A stretch of 64,000 nucleotides of DNA from Ceraceosorus guamensis (GCF_003144195.1 NW_020290004.1:420142-484141), one strand, 5' to 3'. Positions 34,067 to 46,360 are shown, counted from the stretch's first letter. The notes: generated by a model not told the origin, from the letters alone. A program made the numbers and translations.

Positions 34067-34760
34067 TCAGATGTCGACCCCCCGCGATCCGAGATACTCC
34101 TTCGCATCTTTGATATCCTGTCACCGAAGCGAGCAAGCGGAGGTCAGTTTCTCAAGCTTAATGACGCAGGCGGAAACGCGGAGAGAATCATGCCAGCGTA
34201 CGAGGGAGACCTTGCCACTGCATTGGCCAGCTGTGGGCTCAACTCACCACCATGAGATCATCATACGCTTGGGGGACATCGTTGAAGTTGTAGAGACCCC
34301 AGCCAATACCGTAAAGGAGGTAGGAGCCCGTGCTGACGAGGACCCACCAGGGAATCTGAAATGGGTTTCAAGGAGCGGAGGTAATCACTGGGTAAGCTGA
34401 GAAGGGAGAACACAACAGCCTCATACGGAAAGCGTCTCATTGATTCGCCTCCTGGTAGCATCATAGCCCCGCATCCGCTTCCAGATGCTCGACCTAGGTC
34501 ATGGATGCAGCAAGAAAGGGACTGACAGGCTCTGCCAAAGCCAGTGCTCACCACCACGCCGATCTGACTTCCGCATTCGCGCAAGCTAGCTGGCTACGAC
34601 ACCACGCAAAGCCTACTAGTGCTACATGACTCACCACAGGCAATATTTCCCACTTGACCTCATTGCTGACGAGCGGGAGAGGCAAAATATCCAGCCAGAG
34701 GAGCGCATACACCAGCACTGCTGCCCCTAGACCTGTTCCGAAGCGCTGTGCGCGGGTCAT
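34067..34760 (-). CDS. DPM3: Dolichol-phosphate mannosyltransferase subunit 3, 94 aa, 3 exons
   Basis: Small ER membrane subunit that anchors and stabilises the Dpm1 catalytic subunit, needed for mannose donation in N-glycosylation and GPI synthesis. Exons 34760-34635, 34355-34248 and 34117-34067 on the minus strand, 126+108+51 nt, both introns phase 0. Exon 1 begins MTRAQRFGTGLGAAVLVYAL and carries TM1 followed by LWLDILPLPLVS, a family hallmark. Exon 2 encodes IPWWVLVSTGSYLLYGIGWG (TM2) and the conserved YNFNDVPQAYDDL. Exon 3 ends IKDAKEYLGSRGVDI. Length matches the ~92-residue family. Each exon is too short to stand out alone, so the gene is easily missed by length-based calling. The introns are 279 and 130 nt. 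Confidence 0.93.
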
Positions 34761-36278
34761 GCTGTGCTGCAGAAGGGTGTCGTGCTTCAATGATGATCTG
34801 CTCGCTACGACGGCGATGCTCGACTCGTCAGAAGACGGAAGGATGAATTGTCCGTGCGCAGTGGTACGATGTCTGCTGTCCAGATGGACCACGGCAGCAC
34901 ACCTTAGACGAGGGTGCCGGAACGAGGCTCGCAGAACTTGGCTTGGCACGCAGATAGTCGCCAGGGATACTGGATCAAGCTGATATCCAGTACTCGTGAC
35001 TGTTGTGCGGGGTTGCTGCTGTTAGGATGGTTCGTGTGTCGGTCGGTCGATCGGATGAGATGCTCAGCATGAATCAACAACATCACCAACACTCGTGACT
35101 CACGACTCTGACTCAAGACTCGCATCAGGCGCACCGCCGCGTTCGTGCCACCGACGCACGGGGCATCATCTGGCGCATCTACCGCGCGGAAGATCGAGCT
35201 TCGCGTCAACGCGCGCTGCGCAATATATATGATGACGCGCGAGCAGACCGCGGGCTGCGATGAGGCCGTTGCAGCGCGTGTGTTTTGTGTTCTCATGGCC
35301 GTGCGCACCTCAGCCAAATTCAGGAGAGCAAAATCTGTTGCCGGCATGCACACACGCGCGAGCTGCAATCCAACAGCAGCCGTGTCAGCACCGGTATACA
35401 TGTAGAGGGCGAGCTTCTTCTTCGCCCGTGCGCCTATAAGAGCTGCTCACGATGAGCTGTGGACGCGAGCCACGATTGGGTAGGATGAGGGCTCTGGGTC
35501 TTTGATTCTGTTCCATCATGCCTCTATCCGTCCAACGTCCCACCTTGCACTGAACGCGACCGATATACCGCCCGTTTACACTCCTCGACACCCTTCCGCG
35601 TCGCGTCGACGAGTCGTGAGTGCACAGAATTGTATGGACCGGCATAGCATGCTCAACAGAAGTCACCGGCGTTCTGCAGCGAGGACCCTGGCTGCCCCTT
35701 CGCCCTCGAATTCGCCTCCTGAGCACAAGAAAGGCGCGTCGCACCAGCGGAGCTAGCTCCCCACACGCACCAACGCCGTGCAGTCCTGCACCCCACCCAC
35801 GCTGCTATCGGATGCCGGCGAACCAGATGCGCATGCCGCTCTGTCGTACACAGTCAGCAAGCGGCGGCGCACTACGGCACGTTGCTGAGATCTGCTACTC
35901 GTGCAGGAGCGAGCCACATACGTATAGAGCTAGGTACATAGTCGTGCGTGTCGTCGCTTCCCCGCCACTAGCCCCCACCCCGTCTCGCAGCAAGGCCACA
36001 TCACCTCCACCTTGACGAAGTGGTGGCTTTAGCGCTGCGCTATGCGAGGCTGATCAACCCCAACAGCCTCATTGTGAGGTTGTGCTTCGCGTCTTCTCAC
36101 GTCTCTGGCCAACTTGCGTCGCCTCTCAACCTTGCAGCCAAAGTGATCTTCCTCTCCCGCCTTTCTTAGCGCGTTTTCCACCCCCCGCTTCAGCTTTAAT
36201 GGGTGTTGCACGAGTTCCGTACGGCGCAAGGCATGCGACGCTAGGCATCTCGGCCCGCACCAACCCCTGACGCGAGCC
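34761..36278. other. Intergenic, no gene recognised
   Basis: Divergent region between DPM3 (-) and the GH3 beta-glucosidase (+). Holds two exact ACTCGTGACT copies (34992, 35091) with further related phrases at 35100-35125. Several arginine/serine-rich open frames are present but none has recognisable content. Confidence 0.45.
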
Positions 36279-36286
36279 TATAAGAA
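36279..36286 (+). promoter_or_regulatory. TATA-like element of the GH3 gene
   Basis: The phrase cctataagaag lies about 200 bp upstream of the ATG at 36484 and is followed by a pyrimidine-rich leader (CTCGCTCCTTACTTCCTGCC and similar). Confidence 0.4.
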
Positions 36287-36483
36287 GATCTCACTCGAGC
36301 TCAACCTCGCTCCTTACTTCCTGCCGGCTGCCTCTCGACAACAGCTGCCTTGTCTCTAGGCCAACGCATACATCCTTCTATCCCGGACCAGCATCACTCA
36401 CTCTGCACCAGACTCGCTGGCGAGCGTCCTAGGCATCGTCACTGACAATTGACTGCTTCGCATCCCCACCAAAAGGCCCAAAG

Positions 36484-39354
36484 ATGAGGCTCCTATTTGG
36501 TGCAGCACAAGCCGTCGCCGTTGTCCTCGGTGGAAGCGTGCTCAGTTCAGCTCCTTCGCAGGCTGTGCCTTTCGACGATACCGACTCCGACTTGCTCCGA
36601 CCTGCATCTAGGGGCGGCATGGATCTGCTTGGCTTCGATGCTGTCGAGCAGACGCCTGAACTGATCAGTCGAAGGACGGCCCAGCTCAATGCGCGACAGC
36701 TAAGCGGAGACAACAAAGCTTTCCCTCCTCCGCCCACGAAAGGAGGTATCTGGAGGAAGGGCTACGCACATGCCAAGAGCCTGGTGAGTACCGGGTCGTT
36801 CGTGCAAGTCACTGAAGCGCTCCCTTCCCGATGCGTCGGCGCTTACATCCTCGATTGATCTCCCTTGTAGGTTGATCAAATGACTCTTGAAGAAGTTGTA
36901 AATGTCACGACTGGATATTCCGGAACATGCGTCGGCTTCTCGGGAGAAGTACCCCGCCTGGGACTCAAAGCTGCGTGCCTGCAAGATGGGCCCATCGGTC
37001 CTCGTCGTGAGTTGCACGGACAGCACACGACGTTCCTTACCACGCTGCATTTACTCCTGGTTTGACATCTCTTTCCCTCTTGCTCTCGCTGCAGCTGTGC
37101 GTCGCGTCAGTCAATTTCCTGCCGCCATCACCACCTCCGCAACTTGGGACCGCTCCCTATTTTACGCTCGCGGAGAGGCTATGGGCAGGCAGTTCAAAGC
37201 CAAAGGCGTCGATATGGCTCTTTCACCCGTCACTGGAGGTCCAATCGGTCGAAGCCCATTGTCCGGTCGCATTTTCGAAGGTTTCGGCCCCGACGTCTAT
37301 CTGCACGGCGCTGCAAGCTACGAGACTGTCGTCGGCTTGCAGAAGAATGGACTGATGGCCTGCTCGAAGCACTGGATAGCGTACGAGCAAGAGACGTTCA
37401 GAAACCAGTACAACAACACTGAACCATACTCCGTCTTCCCGAAGAACGAGCAAAGTCCAATCGATAGCGTGCTCGATGATCGAACCACTCACCAGCTCTA
37501 CATGTGGCCTTTCGCTGAGGCTGTCAGGGCTGGCTCTGCGGCGGTGATGTGCAGCTACAATGAGGTTAACGGAAGTCATGCGTGCGGCAATGCTCAGATC
37601 CTCAACGGCCTACTCAAGACCGAGCTGGGCTTTGCCGGACCTGTCGTCAGCGATTGGGGAGGCACATGGGACAACATCAATAGCTGGCCAAATGGTCTCG
37701 ACGTCACCATGCCCGGCTCGGCGTACGATGGTCAATTCGGATACTTTGGAGGCAGCGGACTTATCGACGCGGTCAAGAATGGCACCATCCCCATGGATCG
37801 CGTCAAGGACGCCGCCGTTCGACTCTTGACTCCTTGGTTCGATCATCAAGGCAACAACCTGACTTGGCCCGAAGTCAGCTTCGACGTCAGAGACTTGACG
37901 GTGCCGACCAAGGGCGTCCGCAAACCAAGCGATGCTGACCTGATCAGAAGGATTGGTGAAGAGAGCATCACCTTGCTAAAGAACGTCAAGAGCACGAACG
38001 ATTCCAGAGGCTTGCCGCTCAAGGATCCGAACGAGCTCAGCTCCATCGCCATTCTGGGCCAGGACTCATCTGCCAACCCTTCGGGCTGGACTGCCTGTCT
38101 CCCTGACGGAGGAAAGTGCCCCACGCCCTACAACAACGGTACACTACCTGCAGGAGGTGGTTCTGGATGGGCTAACCCCAGCTACGTCATCGACCTCTAC
38201 GCTTCCATGCAGCACCATGCTCGCAGTGCAGCTTACGACGTCAACCACGACAATTCAAGGGGTGCGGCAGATCTGACCAACTTTAGGAATCAAGCCAACG
38301 TCTCCGAAGTCGCTGTGGTGAGCGTCAGCGCCTGGACGAGCGAGGGCTACGACAGGGCCAATCTCACGCTAAGTGGAGAGGGTGAAGAGCTCATCAAAGC
38401 AGCCGCAGAGATGAATAACAACACCATCGTGGTGATTCACGCGCCTGGGCCTCTGCTCGTGGAGGATTGGATCGTAAGTCAGGAGCTTTTACTGTGCGAT
38501 GAGTCCTCGCCGCTGACACATTCGCGTCGCTTCTTTCCAGGATCACCCCAACGTCACAGCGGTCCTCTTCGCCTACTACCCTGGCGAAGCTGGTGGCTCC
38601 TCCATTCCACCGATTCTATTCGGCGACAAATCCCCATCAGGCAAGCTACCTTTCACCATCGGCAAAGCCCTGGAAGACTACCTGCCTAAGAGCATCGTTG
38701 ACGATCACGTCGTCGACCCCGTCTCCAACTTCACCGAAGGCATTCTCGGCGGTGATTATGCATGGTTCGAGCACGCCAACCACACACCACGCTATGCCTT
38801 TGGCCACGGGCTAAGCTACGCCAATTTCAGCTTCTCGGACCTCGACGTGCAAGCCAAGCATGCTGCTGACAACACGTCCATTGCACCCACCAACGAGCGC
38901 TGGTCTTCCGAGCTGGGAGCGCAGAGCGAATCACTCTACGATCAGCTCCTACTACTCACCGTGGACATCACCAACACCGCACCGAAGTCTCACCATGGCT
39001 ACTCCGGACCAGCTGCAGAGGTAGCGCAGCTCTACGTGTCGTGGCCCGAGGAGTCGAGCGACAACCCAAGAGCTCTGAGGGGTTTTGAAAAGGTGTGGCT
39101 GGGTGCTGGGGAGAGCAAGACTGCTTCGTTTTCGCTGCGCAGAAAGGACCTCAGCACTTGGAACACGGAGAAGCAAGAGGTGAGCGGGTGTTGCGGTGCC
39201 CGATCATCGTGCGCCTTTTCTGTACAGCACCATTGACCATCATACCGCTGCTGCGTTCTTCATCACGCAGTGGGAGCTATCTCGTGGCAAGTACACCTTC
39301 AACGTCGGATCGTCCAGCTCAGACCTGCGTAGCACTGCAAGCTACTCCTTCTGA
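36484..39354 (+). CDS. Secreted beta-glucosidase, glycoside hydrolase family 3, 845 aa, 5 exons
   Basis: Extracellular enzyme releasing glucose from cellobiose and other beta-glucosides. Exons 36484-36783, 36871-37006, 37095-38473, 38541-39179, 39271-39354; 2538 nt, closing exactly. Residues 1-27 are a signal peptide (MRLLFGAAQAVAVVL..SQA). GH3 landmarks in order: MTLEEVVNVTTGYSG, LQDGPIG, GVDMALSPVTGGPIGR, GRIFEGFGPDVYL, ACSKHWIAYEQE (KH pair), VMCSYNEVNGSHAC, and the nucleophile Asp332 in VVSDWGG; then the alpha/beta sandwich domain (EESITLLKN, VVSVSAWTSEGYDR) and the fibronectin-III-like C-terminal domain (YAFGHGLSYANF, AEVAQLYVSWPEE, LRGFEKVWLGAGES). Several NxS/T sequons suit a glycoprotein. 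Substrate range within GH3 is not decidable. Confidence 0.95.
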
Positions 39355-39861
39355 GGGACGACTTCACCGATACCCCAGAGGCGTTCACGAGGTTCATCAT
39401 TCGGCTCAGTCTCTTCGAACGCGCTGAAGCTCTCTTCATGCGCTTTGCCAGCTCTCGTCGATGCGAAACTCATTACCTAGCTCGATGCATCACCATCACC
39501 ATCACCATCACCATCACCATCACCATCACCATCATCATTCATCATTCAAGATTGAATCTCGTCCGTGCTCGTCCTCATGATCTCGAATGCTTCACATGCT
39601 ACCGATGCTGTGCCATGCTGTATCTCGTCCTTGCTCTTGCCGTACCTCCTTGCTCTGTATCCATTTGCTCTATCTACTACGCACGGAATAACGATGCTAA
39701 ATTGATAATGCACAATGGTCGTGCCTGTCGCGGTCGATACAAACGATGATTGCGGGAAGGGGGCTTGGGACGGAAGTCTCGGATGGTGAGACGCTGTGAT
39801 GATAATAGTATACATGGAAAAGAGCCGTCGAGATCGATCTGGAAAGGAAGATCGCCTGCTA
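39355..39861. other. GH3 3' flank
   Basis: No gene seen. Contains a hexamer/trimer microsatellite (listed separately) and otherwise ordinary DNA. Confidence 0.45.
39487..39545. repeat. (CATCAC)n / (CAT)n microsatellite
   Basis: About eight CATCAC units followed by CATCATCATTCATCATT, roughly 130 bp after the GH3 stop codon. Open frames through it encode His/Ile/Thr runs and are not genes. Confidence 0.95.
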
Positions 39862-40240
39862 GTCGGCGGGGAGGACGGGCGCAAGAGGCGCTGATACTAT
39901 ACACCCTTCGACAGAGAGCGAGAGAGGGGGGGCCAACCACGGAAGAAGTCCGTGAGGAGGCGCGAGCCGGTGGCCGGGCGCCTGAGGCGTTGTCGCTGAG
40001 ACGCCGGAGGGAAAGAGGGAGGGGCAACGGGAAGACGTCGGTGAGGACGCACGAGCCGGCGGCCGAGCGCAAGAGGCGCTGCAAGTGGGACAGCAAGGAG
40101 AACGAGAGAGGCACCGCGGAAAGAGGCCGTAGGGAGGTGCGGGCTGGCGGCCGGAAGCAAGAGGCGCTGTCACTGAGACGCTGTCGAGAAAGAGAGGCGC
40201 AACGCCGAAGAAGTCCGCGGGGATGGGCGACCGTTGGGCA
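39862..40240. repeat. GC-rich tandem repeat, period about 88-94 bp
   Basis: Diverged copies begin near 39872, 39966, 40055 and 40143 with the shared phrase G-C/T-CGG-C/T-GGCCG-x-GCGC, followed by AAGAGGCGCTG and GAAGACGTCGGTGAGGA-like text. Very CpG-rich, unlike the decayed regions. Open frames on both strands are by-products. It lies between the 3' ends of the GH3 gene and the coiled-coil gene. Confidence 0.75.
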
Positions 40241-40413
40241 TCGTCCAGGCTTGCGATCGTGGTAGCGGGGGGGCGAGACTGGAGAGAGGGGCATCGTCCA
40301 GACTTGCGCTGCCAACAGCGAGGAGAAGGTCAGAAGCTGGAGGGCCGAGAGCGATCGTCAGAAATTATTCAGAGATGGGTGTGAAGCTAGGCGGACTCAA
40401 CTCACCCTCGACT

Positions 40414-41960
40414 TTAAGGATCCGTCGGTGGCCAGGCCTCGGTGAACGCGAGCTTGACCAGCTCGAGCTTATCTTTGGCCGTTTCGTCCTTGTTGCGACG
40501 ATCTTCGGCTTCAGCGTTGGCTTTTGCTTGAGCTTCAATTGCCCAGTTGCGCTCGTTGTGCGCCATGTCGATGTCCCCAAGAGCGGACAAGAGCGCGTTG
40601 CTGAACATTCGCTCCAAGATGTCCATATTCATGACGCAGCGCTGGCGCAGGTCATCGATCAGGCTCTTGGGAGCCTCTCGGCAAATCTCTTCCAGCCTCA
40701 CACGTAATGTCTGGTTGACGTCCAGCCAAGCCTTGCTGCTGAAGTGCACCGTCCCCGCTTGACGTCTTGCCTCGGCGCGCCCGTCTAAGAAACCAGAGAC
40801 CGCCGTAAACGCCCTGTATCCGTCCTGCTCGGCTACAAACAGCTCGCGCAAAAAGGCCTCGTACTCCACGCCGATCCTCTTGAAGGCGCGACAGAAGCAG
40901 GCCAGCGCCTCGCCCTGCCTTTGGGCTACCTCTCGCTTAAAGTGCGCATGCACACTTTGTTCCCACTTGGCGAGGCGGCGATACACATCGCCAAAACTCT
41001 CCGCCGCAGTCACCGCTTTCCCCGCATCGGCGAGCTGTCGAGATTTCTCTTTTCCATCGCGCGCAAGCCTGGCGATGCGCGAGAAGGAGGCTTGCAGCTC
41101 CGCGTTGAGCTGGCGGATGTCGCGTTGCTGCTCCTCAATCGACTCGTTCATCGCAGCGCTGAGACCTTGAAGGTCATCGCGAGTGTCATCGCTGAGCTCT
41201 TGAGCGCCGGCGAGCTGGGCCTCGAGAAGGACAACTCGAGACTGAAGTCTCTCGACCTCGGCGCTGCTCACTGCCTCAGCCCTCTCGAGCTGGTCGCTCT
41301 TGAGGGCCTCGACTTCGGTCTCGAGCTCAGACACCTTGCGCAGGAGGTCGCTGCTGGCGTTGAGGACCTTCTGCTGCTGCGTTTGAAGCGCGTCAGCGTT
41401 GTCCTGCTGCCGCTTTGCCTTCTCCAGGTCAGCTTCGAGCTCGCCGTTTCTGCGCTTGAGGACGACGTTCTCCTGCGCAAGCTCGCCTTTCTCGCGCTCC
41501 AGGACGTCGATCTTGTGCATGCGCTCGCCCTTCTCGCGCTTGAGGTTGTCGTTCTCCTGCACGACATGGACGATTTGACGCTCGCGCTCGCTGTAGGCAA
41601 GGCGGATCGTCTGCAGCTCCACAGCCGTTTCACCGCGCTCCAGATCGGCCTTGGCAGCTCGGCGCAGCTCTCGCTTCAAGTAGTAAGGCGTCCACACCAT
41701 GAGTGCAATGACGACGAACACTGCCAGGACGAAGCTAGAGAGGCGCGCAGAGAGAGTGAGCGTCAACAAAGTCCTCCTGAGACTCAGACGGCGACTTCAT
41801 CTGGTACGTACATGATGCCGTAAAACGTCAAGAGGCCGGAATCCACTAAGACCTTGTGCCCCTGATCCAGTGCGCGGCGCCACACCTTTTCAAAGCCGGA
41901 TGTAGCTTGAGAAGACGGGATGACTCCTGTGGAAGGCGAAGGGAGGCGAAGAACCGGCAT
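40414..41960 (-). CDS. Membrane-anchored coiled-coil protein, 503 aa, 2 exons
   Basis: Family not recognised. Exons 41960-41812 and 41776-40414 on the minus strand; 36-nt intron (very short, so this splice is the uncertain point), total 1512 nt. The proposed N-terminus starts MPVLRLPSPSTGVIPSSQ, followed by EKVWRRALDQGHKVLVDSG, then after the intron a single membrane segment (LSSFVLAVFVVIALMVWTPY) with a basic cytosolic-side flank KRELRR. From there to about residue 280 it is continuous coiled coil (VQENDNLKREKGERMHKIDV, ELEADLEKAKRQQ, LLRKVSELETEVEAL), then a helical domain without repeats (FKREVAQRQGEALACFCRAF, WLDVNQTLRVRLEEICREAP) and a charged helical tail. Without the splice no ATG precedes the membrane segment. 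It may act as a tether or organelle-surface scaffold, which is inference from architecture only. Confidence 0.75.
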
Positions 41961-44900
41961 ATTGAAAGATTGAAGCGGAGAAGACGGAGAGAGTCCGATG
42001 ACGCGAGGCGAGAATGAAGGTATGAAGGTCGAGAGGTCGAGAGGTCGAGAGGTCGAGACCAGCGACAGACGTGGTGAAATAAGCTAAAAGACCTAAGAGG
42101 AGAGGCGGAAGTAGCCGAGGGAGGCTAGAGCGATATTGAGGGAGACGGGAAACTCAGGTAAGGGAGAGCGCGAGGGAGTTGGAAAAGTCAGAGAAGGGAG
42201 TGCCCGAACGAGTCGGGAAAGCGCGCGGAGCGGGAGAGCGGCGAGTCGTGAGAGCGGTCGGAGAAGGAAAAAGCTAATAGACCGGACCACCAAGGAGTGG
42301 GAAGGCTGCCGCGGGAAGGAACGACGAGGGTTGGCCTAGGGAGCGAAGAGAGCTAGGTGAGAGCGTGGCTTGGGAAAAGATACGTAAAGTAGGCGCGGGG
42401 AGCGAAGCGATTCTCGAAACATATGGGAGAGAGAAGGGAAGAGGGTGGGGGGTTGATTCTCGTCCTTTTGAGTGCCACGCTGATACGCACATCGGTCACC
42501 AATGAGCGCAAATCGAGTGGGGCTTTGGCAAGGCGAGGAATGCTGAGCGGGCGAGGAATGCTGATTGGAGGGAGCGCTGCTGCTGGCGTGGCGTTAGCAT
42601 GCACGCCGGCGAAGGGCCTGCCTTCGTAGATGACGCATACATGGTCCCGAGTGCCCATCTCTCGCTGTGCGCTTTGTTCGAGGTGCGATGCATCGCTCAA
42701 CGGACAAGGACCCGCATCAGCCTGGAATGCGAAGCCCCTCCAGCACCTGAAAGGTGTATCCTCGAGGCTAGATCAGCCGATCGTGGGGCCATGTTGCTTG
42801 CTTGAGTCGTGAGATCGTTGCGAGAGGAAGAGCCATGCGCGACGCAAGTGCCAACGATCTCAACGGCTCCTTCTTGTGCAGCAAGCTCGCACACGCGCGC
42901 GTCCTCTCGCGCCGGCCACACCACGCAGGTTCTCATCGATCACCTGACTCGTGCGGCTCGCTCATACAGTCATTTACAATCACTTGAATCAAGAAATTGA
43001 ATACACTTTTCACGATGTGTGATTCGAGAATAAATAAGCTTTCCGCTGACGAATCACGGCAAGCGCTGACGCTGTGCGCCGCCCTGGTCTTGCCGTGCCA
43101 CTCGCACACTTCTGACTGCGCATCTTCCAGTCTCTGTGAAGCTTAGATTCGCGATTGTATGAGACCGATGATCGTGCATCGTCAACAGCGTCAAAAGGCT
43201 CCCATACTTGCCATGTTCATTTGTGATTAGCCGAATCAATCCTCGTGCGATTGCAGACATCACCAAGCTAGAGGCGCGGAGGTGAATCTTTGTCATTTCA
43301 TGTGTGTCAATTTGTGGACTTTACGCTGGATATCATACAAACACATCGTTGCATTCAAATTGCCGAAACCAAGGCAAACACGGCGAAGCGAAAGCTCGAG
43401 GTGACGCACGGAGCGGTCAAAGAGACGTGAAGTAGAGGCAATCCTCTGCGAGCGAATCACGAATCTCTCAGATTCGGTTGCTGGTCCCAAACGTCTCTCT
43501 CTCATGTCAGCTCGTGGGCGTAGCTGGCACTGAAAAGCGGCCGACAAAGTCGTGCCTGGCATGACGCTTCACAAAAGGTGCGAGACCCTTCGGTCGGGCC
43601 AGACTCAGCATCACCCGGCCGCTGCTTTGGACGGGCCGAGTCTACCATTCATGTTGGGATCCAGAGCGGAAGCTGGCGAGTGCCGTGCATAGCAAGAAGG
43701 CATTTGACCCTAAGGTTGACTCATACCTCATAATCGGAGTTCTGGCCGGCGAGCCAGAGCAGTTGACAGCTTGGCAGATATAAGTGTAACGATATGACCC
43801 GTATGTTCCAAGTCAGAGCCGGTCGGGAAGTCAGAGGAAAGCATCGAGCGGTTGCATCGGACCCCTGACTGGTGCGCGAACGAGTGCGACAGAGATACCG
43901 TTGGCGACATGCATGCGCGGACAGGAAGTGCGCGGGCAAGCTTCAGCTCCAATCGAACGCTTCACGAGTAAAGTGCTTCCTGAACGTTAGATCAAGACCG
44001 GCCAGAGCGAGATCGTGACTGGTCAGCTGGCAGAGACGTGTGGAGGGCAGACGGGCCGTGCACGGATTCGCCTCCGCTTTCCGCGCTCGGCGGCGAGTAA
44101 CGACTCTCGACATACAGCAGGAGTACACAACCTTTCCGAGAAAAGGCCCAGTACTGTGTCCGTGCTGAGTGCGCAAGACTGAGCCGACTTATTCCTGGCC
44201 AATTGGTCAGCATTCGCCAGTCACTCATCTGAGTCCATCCTCTGACAGCGCGGTGCACCCTCGACTACTTACTTCCCGTCCCGAGATTATTGGAGCGTCT
44301 AGGTAGAAGATGCGTTCGTATTGCGGTGCATCTAGCGCACCTTCTTGACCCCTGGCATGCGGATGCATTTGTGCCCGTGCCCGTGCCCGTGTCCGTGAGC
44401 CGTATGCATGCAGGAACGCTGTCACTGACGTAGCAGCTATGACTGCGGCCAAAAAGCCACACCCTCGGCTAGCACAGTCGATCTTGAAGTTTGCCGCTAA
44501 GCACCGCTGCATCCACAACTGACGCGCATGTATGGGCCCAGCAACGCGAAGCCTGAGTGGTAGGCGTGGTGCACCTAGCTCACCAAAGTAGCCATGGCGG
44601 GCGAGGCAGCTGCTCGGGGCAAGCTGACCTCGGGTGCTGAGTCGCCTAAAACAAGTTGGCCCGCCTTTCGGTCCGATCTTCGGCAAAGGTGGACAGGACG
44701 ATCAGCTCGAGCTACGCATGGCGACCGGGATCTTGTAAGCAGCTTGCTGCTCTGCTTTCCAGGTACCGCGCGCTAGCGCGAATGGCCCAGGTCGCCGAAC
44801 ACTACGCACTCACCGTGTGTGACTCTGAGTCCCTGCGGCTTAAAGTGCATGGGCATGTTTGCCAGCTGGATGTGGCATGCGGACTGAGGAGCCGTTCATG

Positions 44901-45545
44901 CCCAGTCAAGATTGCTGAGCTCGCTAACCACTCGTGACTGACGAAGAGGCGCTTCTAAGCAGTCAACATCTACGCTTGCCCGAGGCATACGGGGCAGAAT
45001 TGACTGCGCATGCTTTGGTCCTCGAGCGCGTACCCCTGCGACTCGTGCACCACCAGTGTGACGGACTTGACTCGCAATTCGCGCGTCCTTGGTGCGGAGA
45101 TGTCAAGCCTGCAAAGCGCTCATTGCATGAGCTTGGTTTCCGCAGCCGTGAGTGTTTTCAAGAAGCGAGCGCTTGCGCCTTCCACGCCACATTGACTTGA
45201 CTTGAAAGAGGGAATGCCGCCTCCTTTTCATTTTGAGAGCATGTTGAGTGTGGTCGCTTCGCAGTCACAGAGTGGTCACAAATTTGGATGAACACACGAG
45301 GAAATCGTAGTTGTGAGCGCAGGCACCCCTCAGCCCAGGCTGGCTCAAGCGTGCCAACCACAATCAAGATGTAGGGGAGGGCCGACCAAACTTTCACGTT
45401 CTTACTCACGTGACGCCCAACTGATATAAAGGCTTTTCGTCGCACATTTTGGTCTCTGCCATGGCGCGCGGCTTCTTGACGTGTCCATGATGATCTATCT
45501 TGCTGGCACGGCAGCTGGCAAGCATGACTGTGAAGAACTCCTGAC
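41961..45545. other. Long intergenic stretch, no gene recognised
   Basis: About 3.6 kb without a supportable gene. The first 500 bp are purine-rich on the plus strand and contain an octamer array at 42027-42060. Motif copies AATCACGAAT (43455) and ACTCGTGACT (44930) and related phrases at 42960-43060 are present. A short GTGCCC hexamer run is at about 44370-44400. CpG density is normal until about 45560. Confidence 0.45.
42027..42060. repeat. Octamer tandem array (GGTCGAGA)4
   Basis: Four head-to-tail copies of GGTCGAGA upstream of the coiled-coil gene (minus strand), about 70-100 bp before its ATG, so within its promoter or leader. Confidence 0.9.
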
Positions 45546-45559
45546 GTGGAGTGCATTTG

Positions 45560-46360
45560 CACACAGGCACTTCAGTCACCAGTCTTGAGCGCGAGGGCAG
45601 CTAGGGCCCAAGCGCGCCGCGCAATGCTGAGTCCAAAGCTCGGCACAAGCATGCAAAGCAGGGGTACAATGAGAGCGCTCACCCATAGCAGGATGTCGGT
45701 TGCTCTTGGTGGAGCCGTGGAGGCTTCCCAAGTGTAGACTATGGAAGGGGCAACTGAGCCCGTTTGGAGCACAGCTCAGTGAAGCTGAGGCCACAGAGCA
45801 GAGCTCGACGACCGCTTTGTGTCTGCTCAGTGGAGCCCAGCTTCTTTTTGCTTTGGTGAAGGCTTTGATGACCCCACCCAAGATGACAGACAACCAACTG
45901 TCTTTGATTGACTGCAAAATGCACTGCGGAGGCGCAACAAGCTTGAAGGTCCTGCGGCTTTGCGTCCAGAAGACCAAGTAGTGAGCAAGCACAAACAAGC
46001 CTGCTGAGGACACTTCCTCCTGGTTGCCTGCTAGGTTGACAGGACTGAGAGCTCAGGCTGATTGGTTCTGGCAAGGCTGATCACTTGAACTTCAATTTGC
46101 AGCTCTTGCAGCCATGAAGCAGCCTCTAGCTGCTGCTGCTGCAAGCTCAAGGAGGGGCGTGACATCAGGCAGCAATGACACACCTACCACCACCCACATG
46201 CTGTTACAATGCTAAACGGAATCTGTCTCTGTCTTGCACCCTTCACATCTCTCTCTGCTGGAGCACCCTTGCCCCGTCGAAAAGCACTCTACTGGTAGAG
46301 GCAAGCATGGCACCTTAGCATCCAGAGATTGCTAGCATCGTCTTGACCCCAGCTGAAGGC
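45560..46360. pseudogene. CpG-depleted decayed DNA, left edge
   Basis: CpG falls abruptly here while TG/CA and AGCTGCTGC-type phrases dominate. Overlapping frames on both strands change into each other across short intervals (for example minus 46074-45739), as in old frameshifted coding DNA. I cannot identify the parent sequence. Confidence 0.5.

Noticed and set aside
39487-39545. CRISPR-like or coding interpretation of the CATCAC array
   Set aside because: Perfect short microsatellite with no spacers, in a eukaryotic genome.
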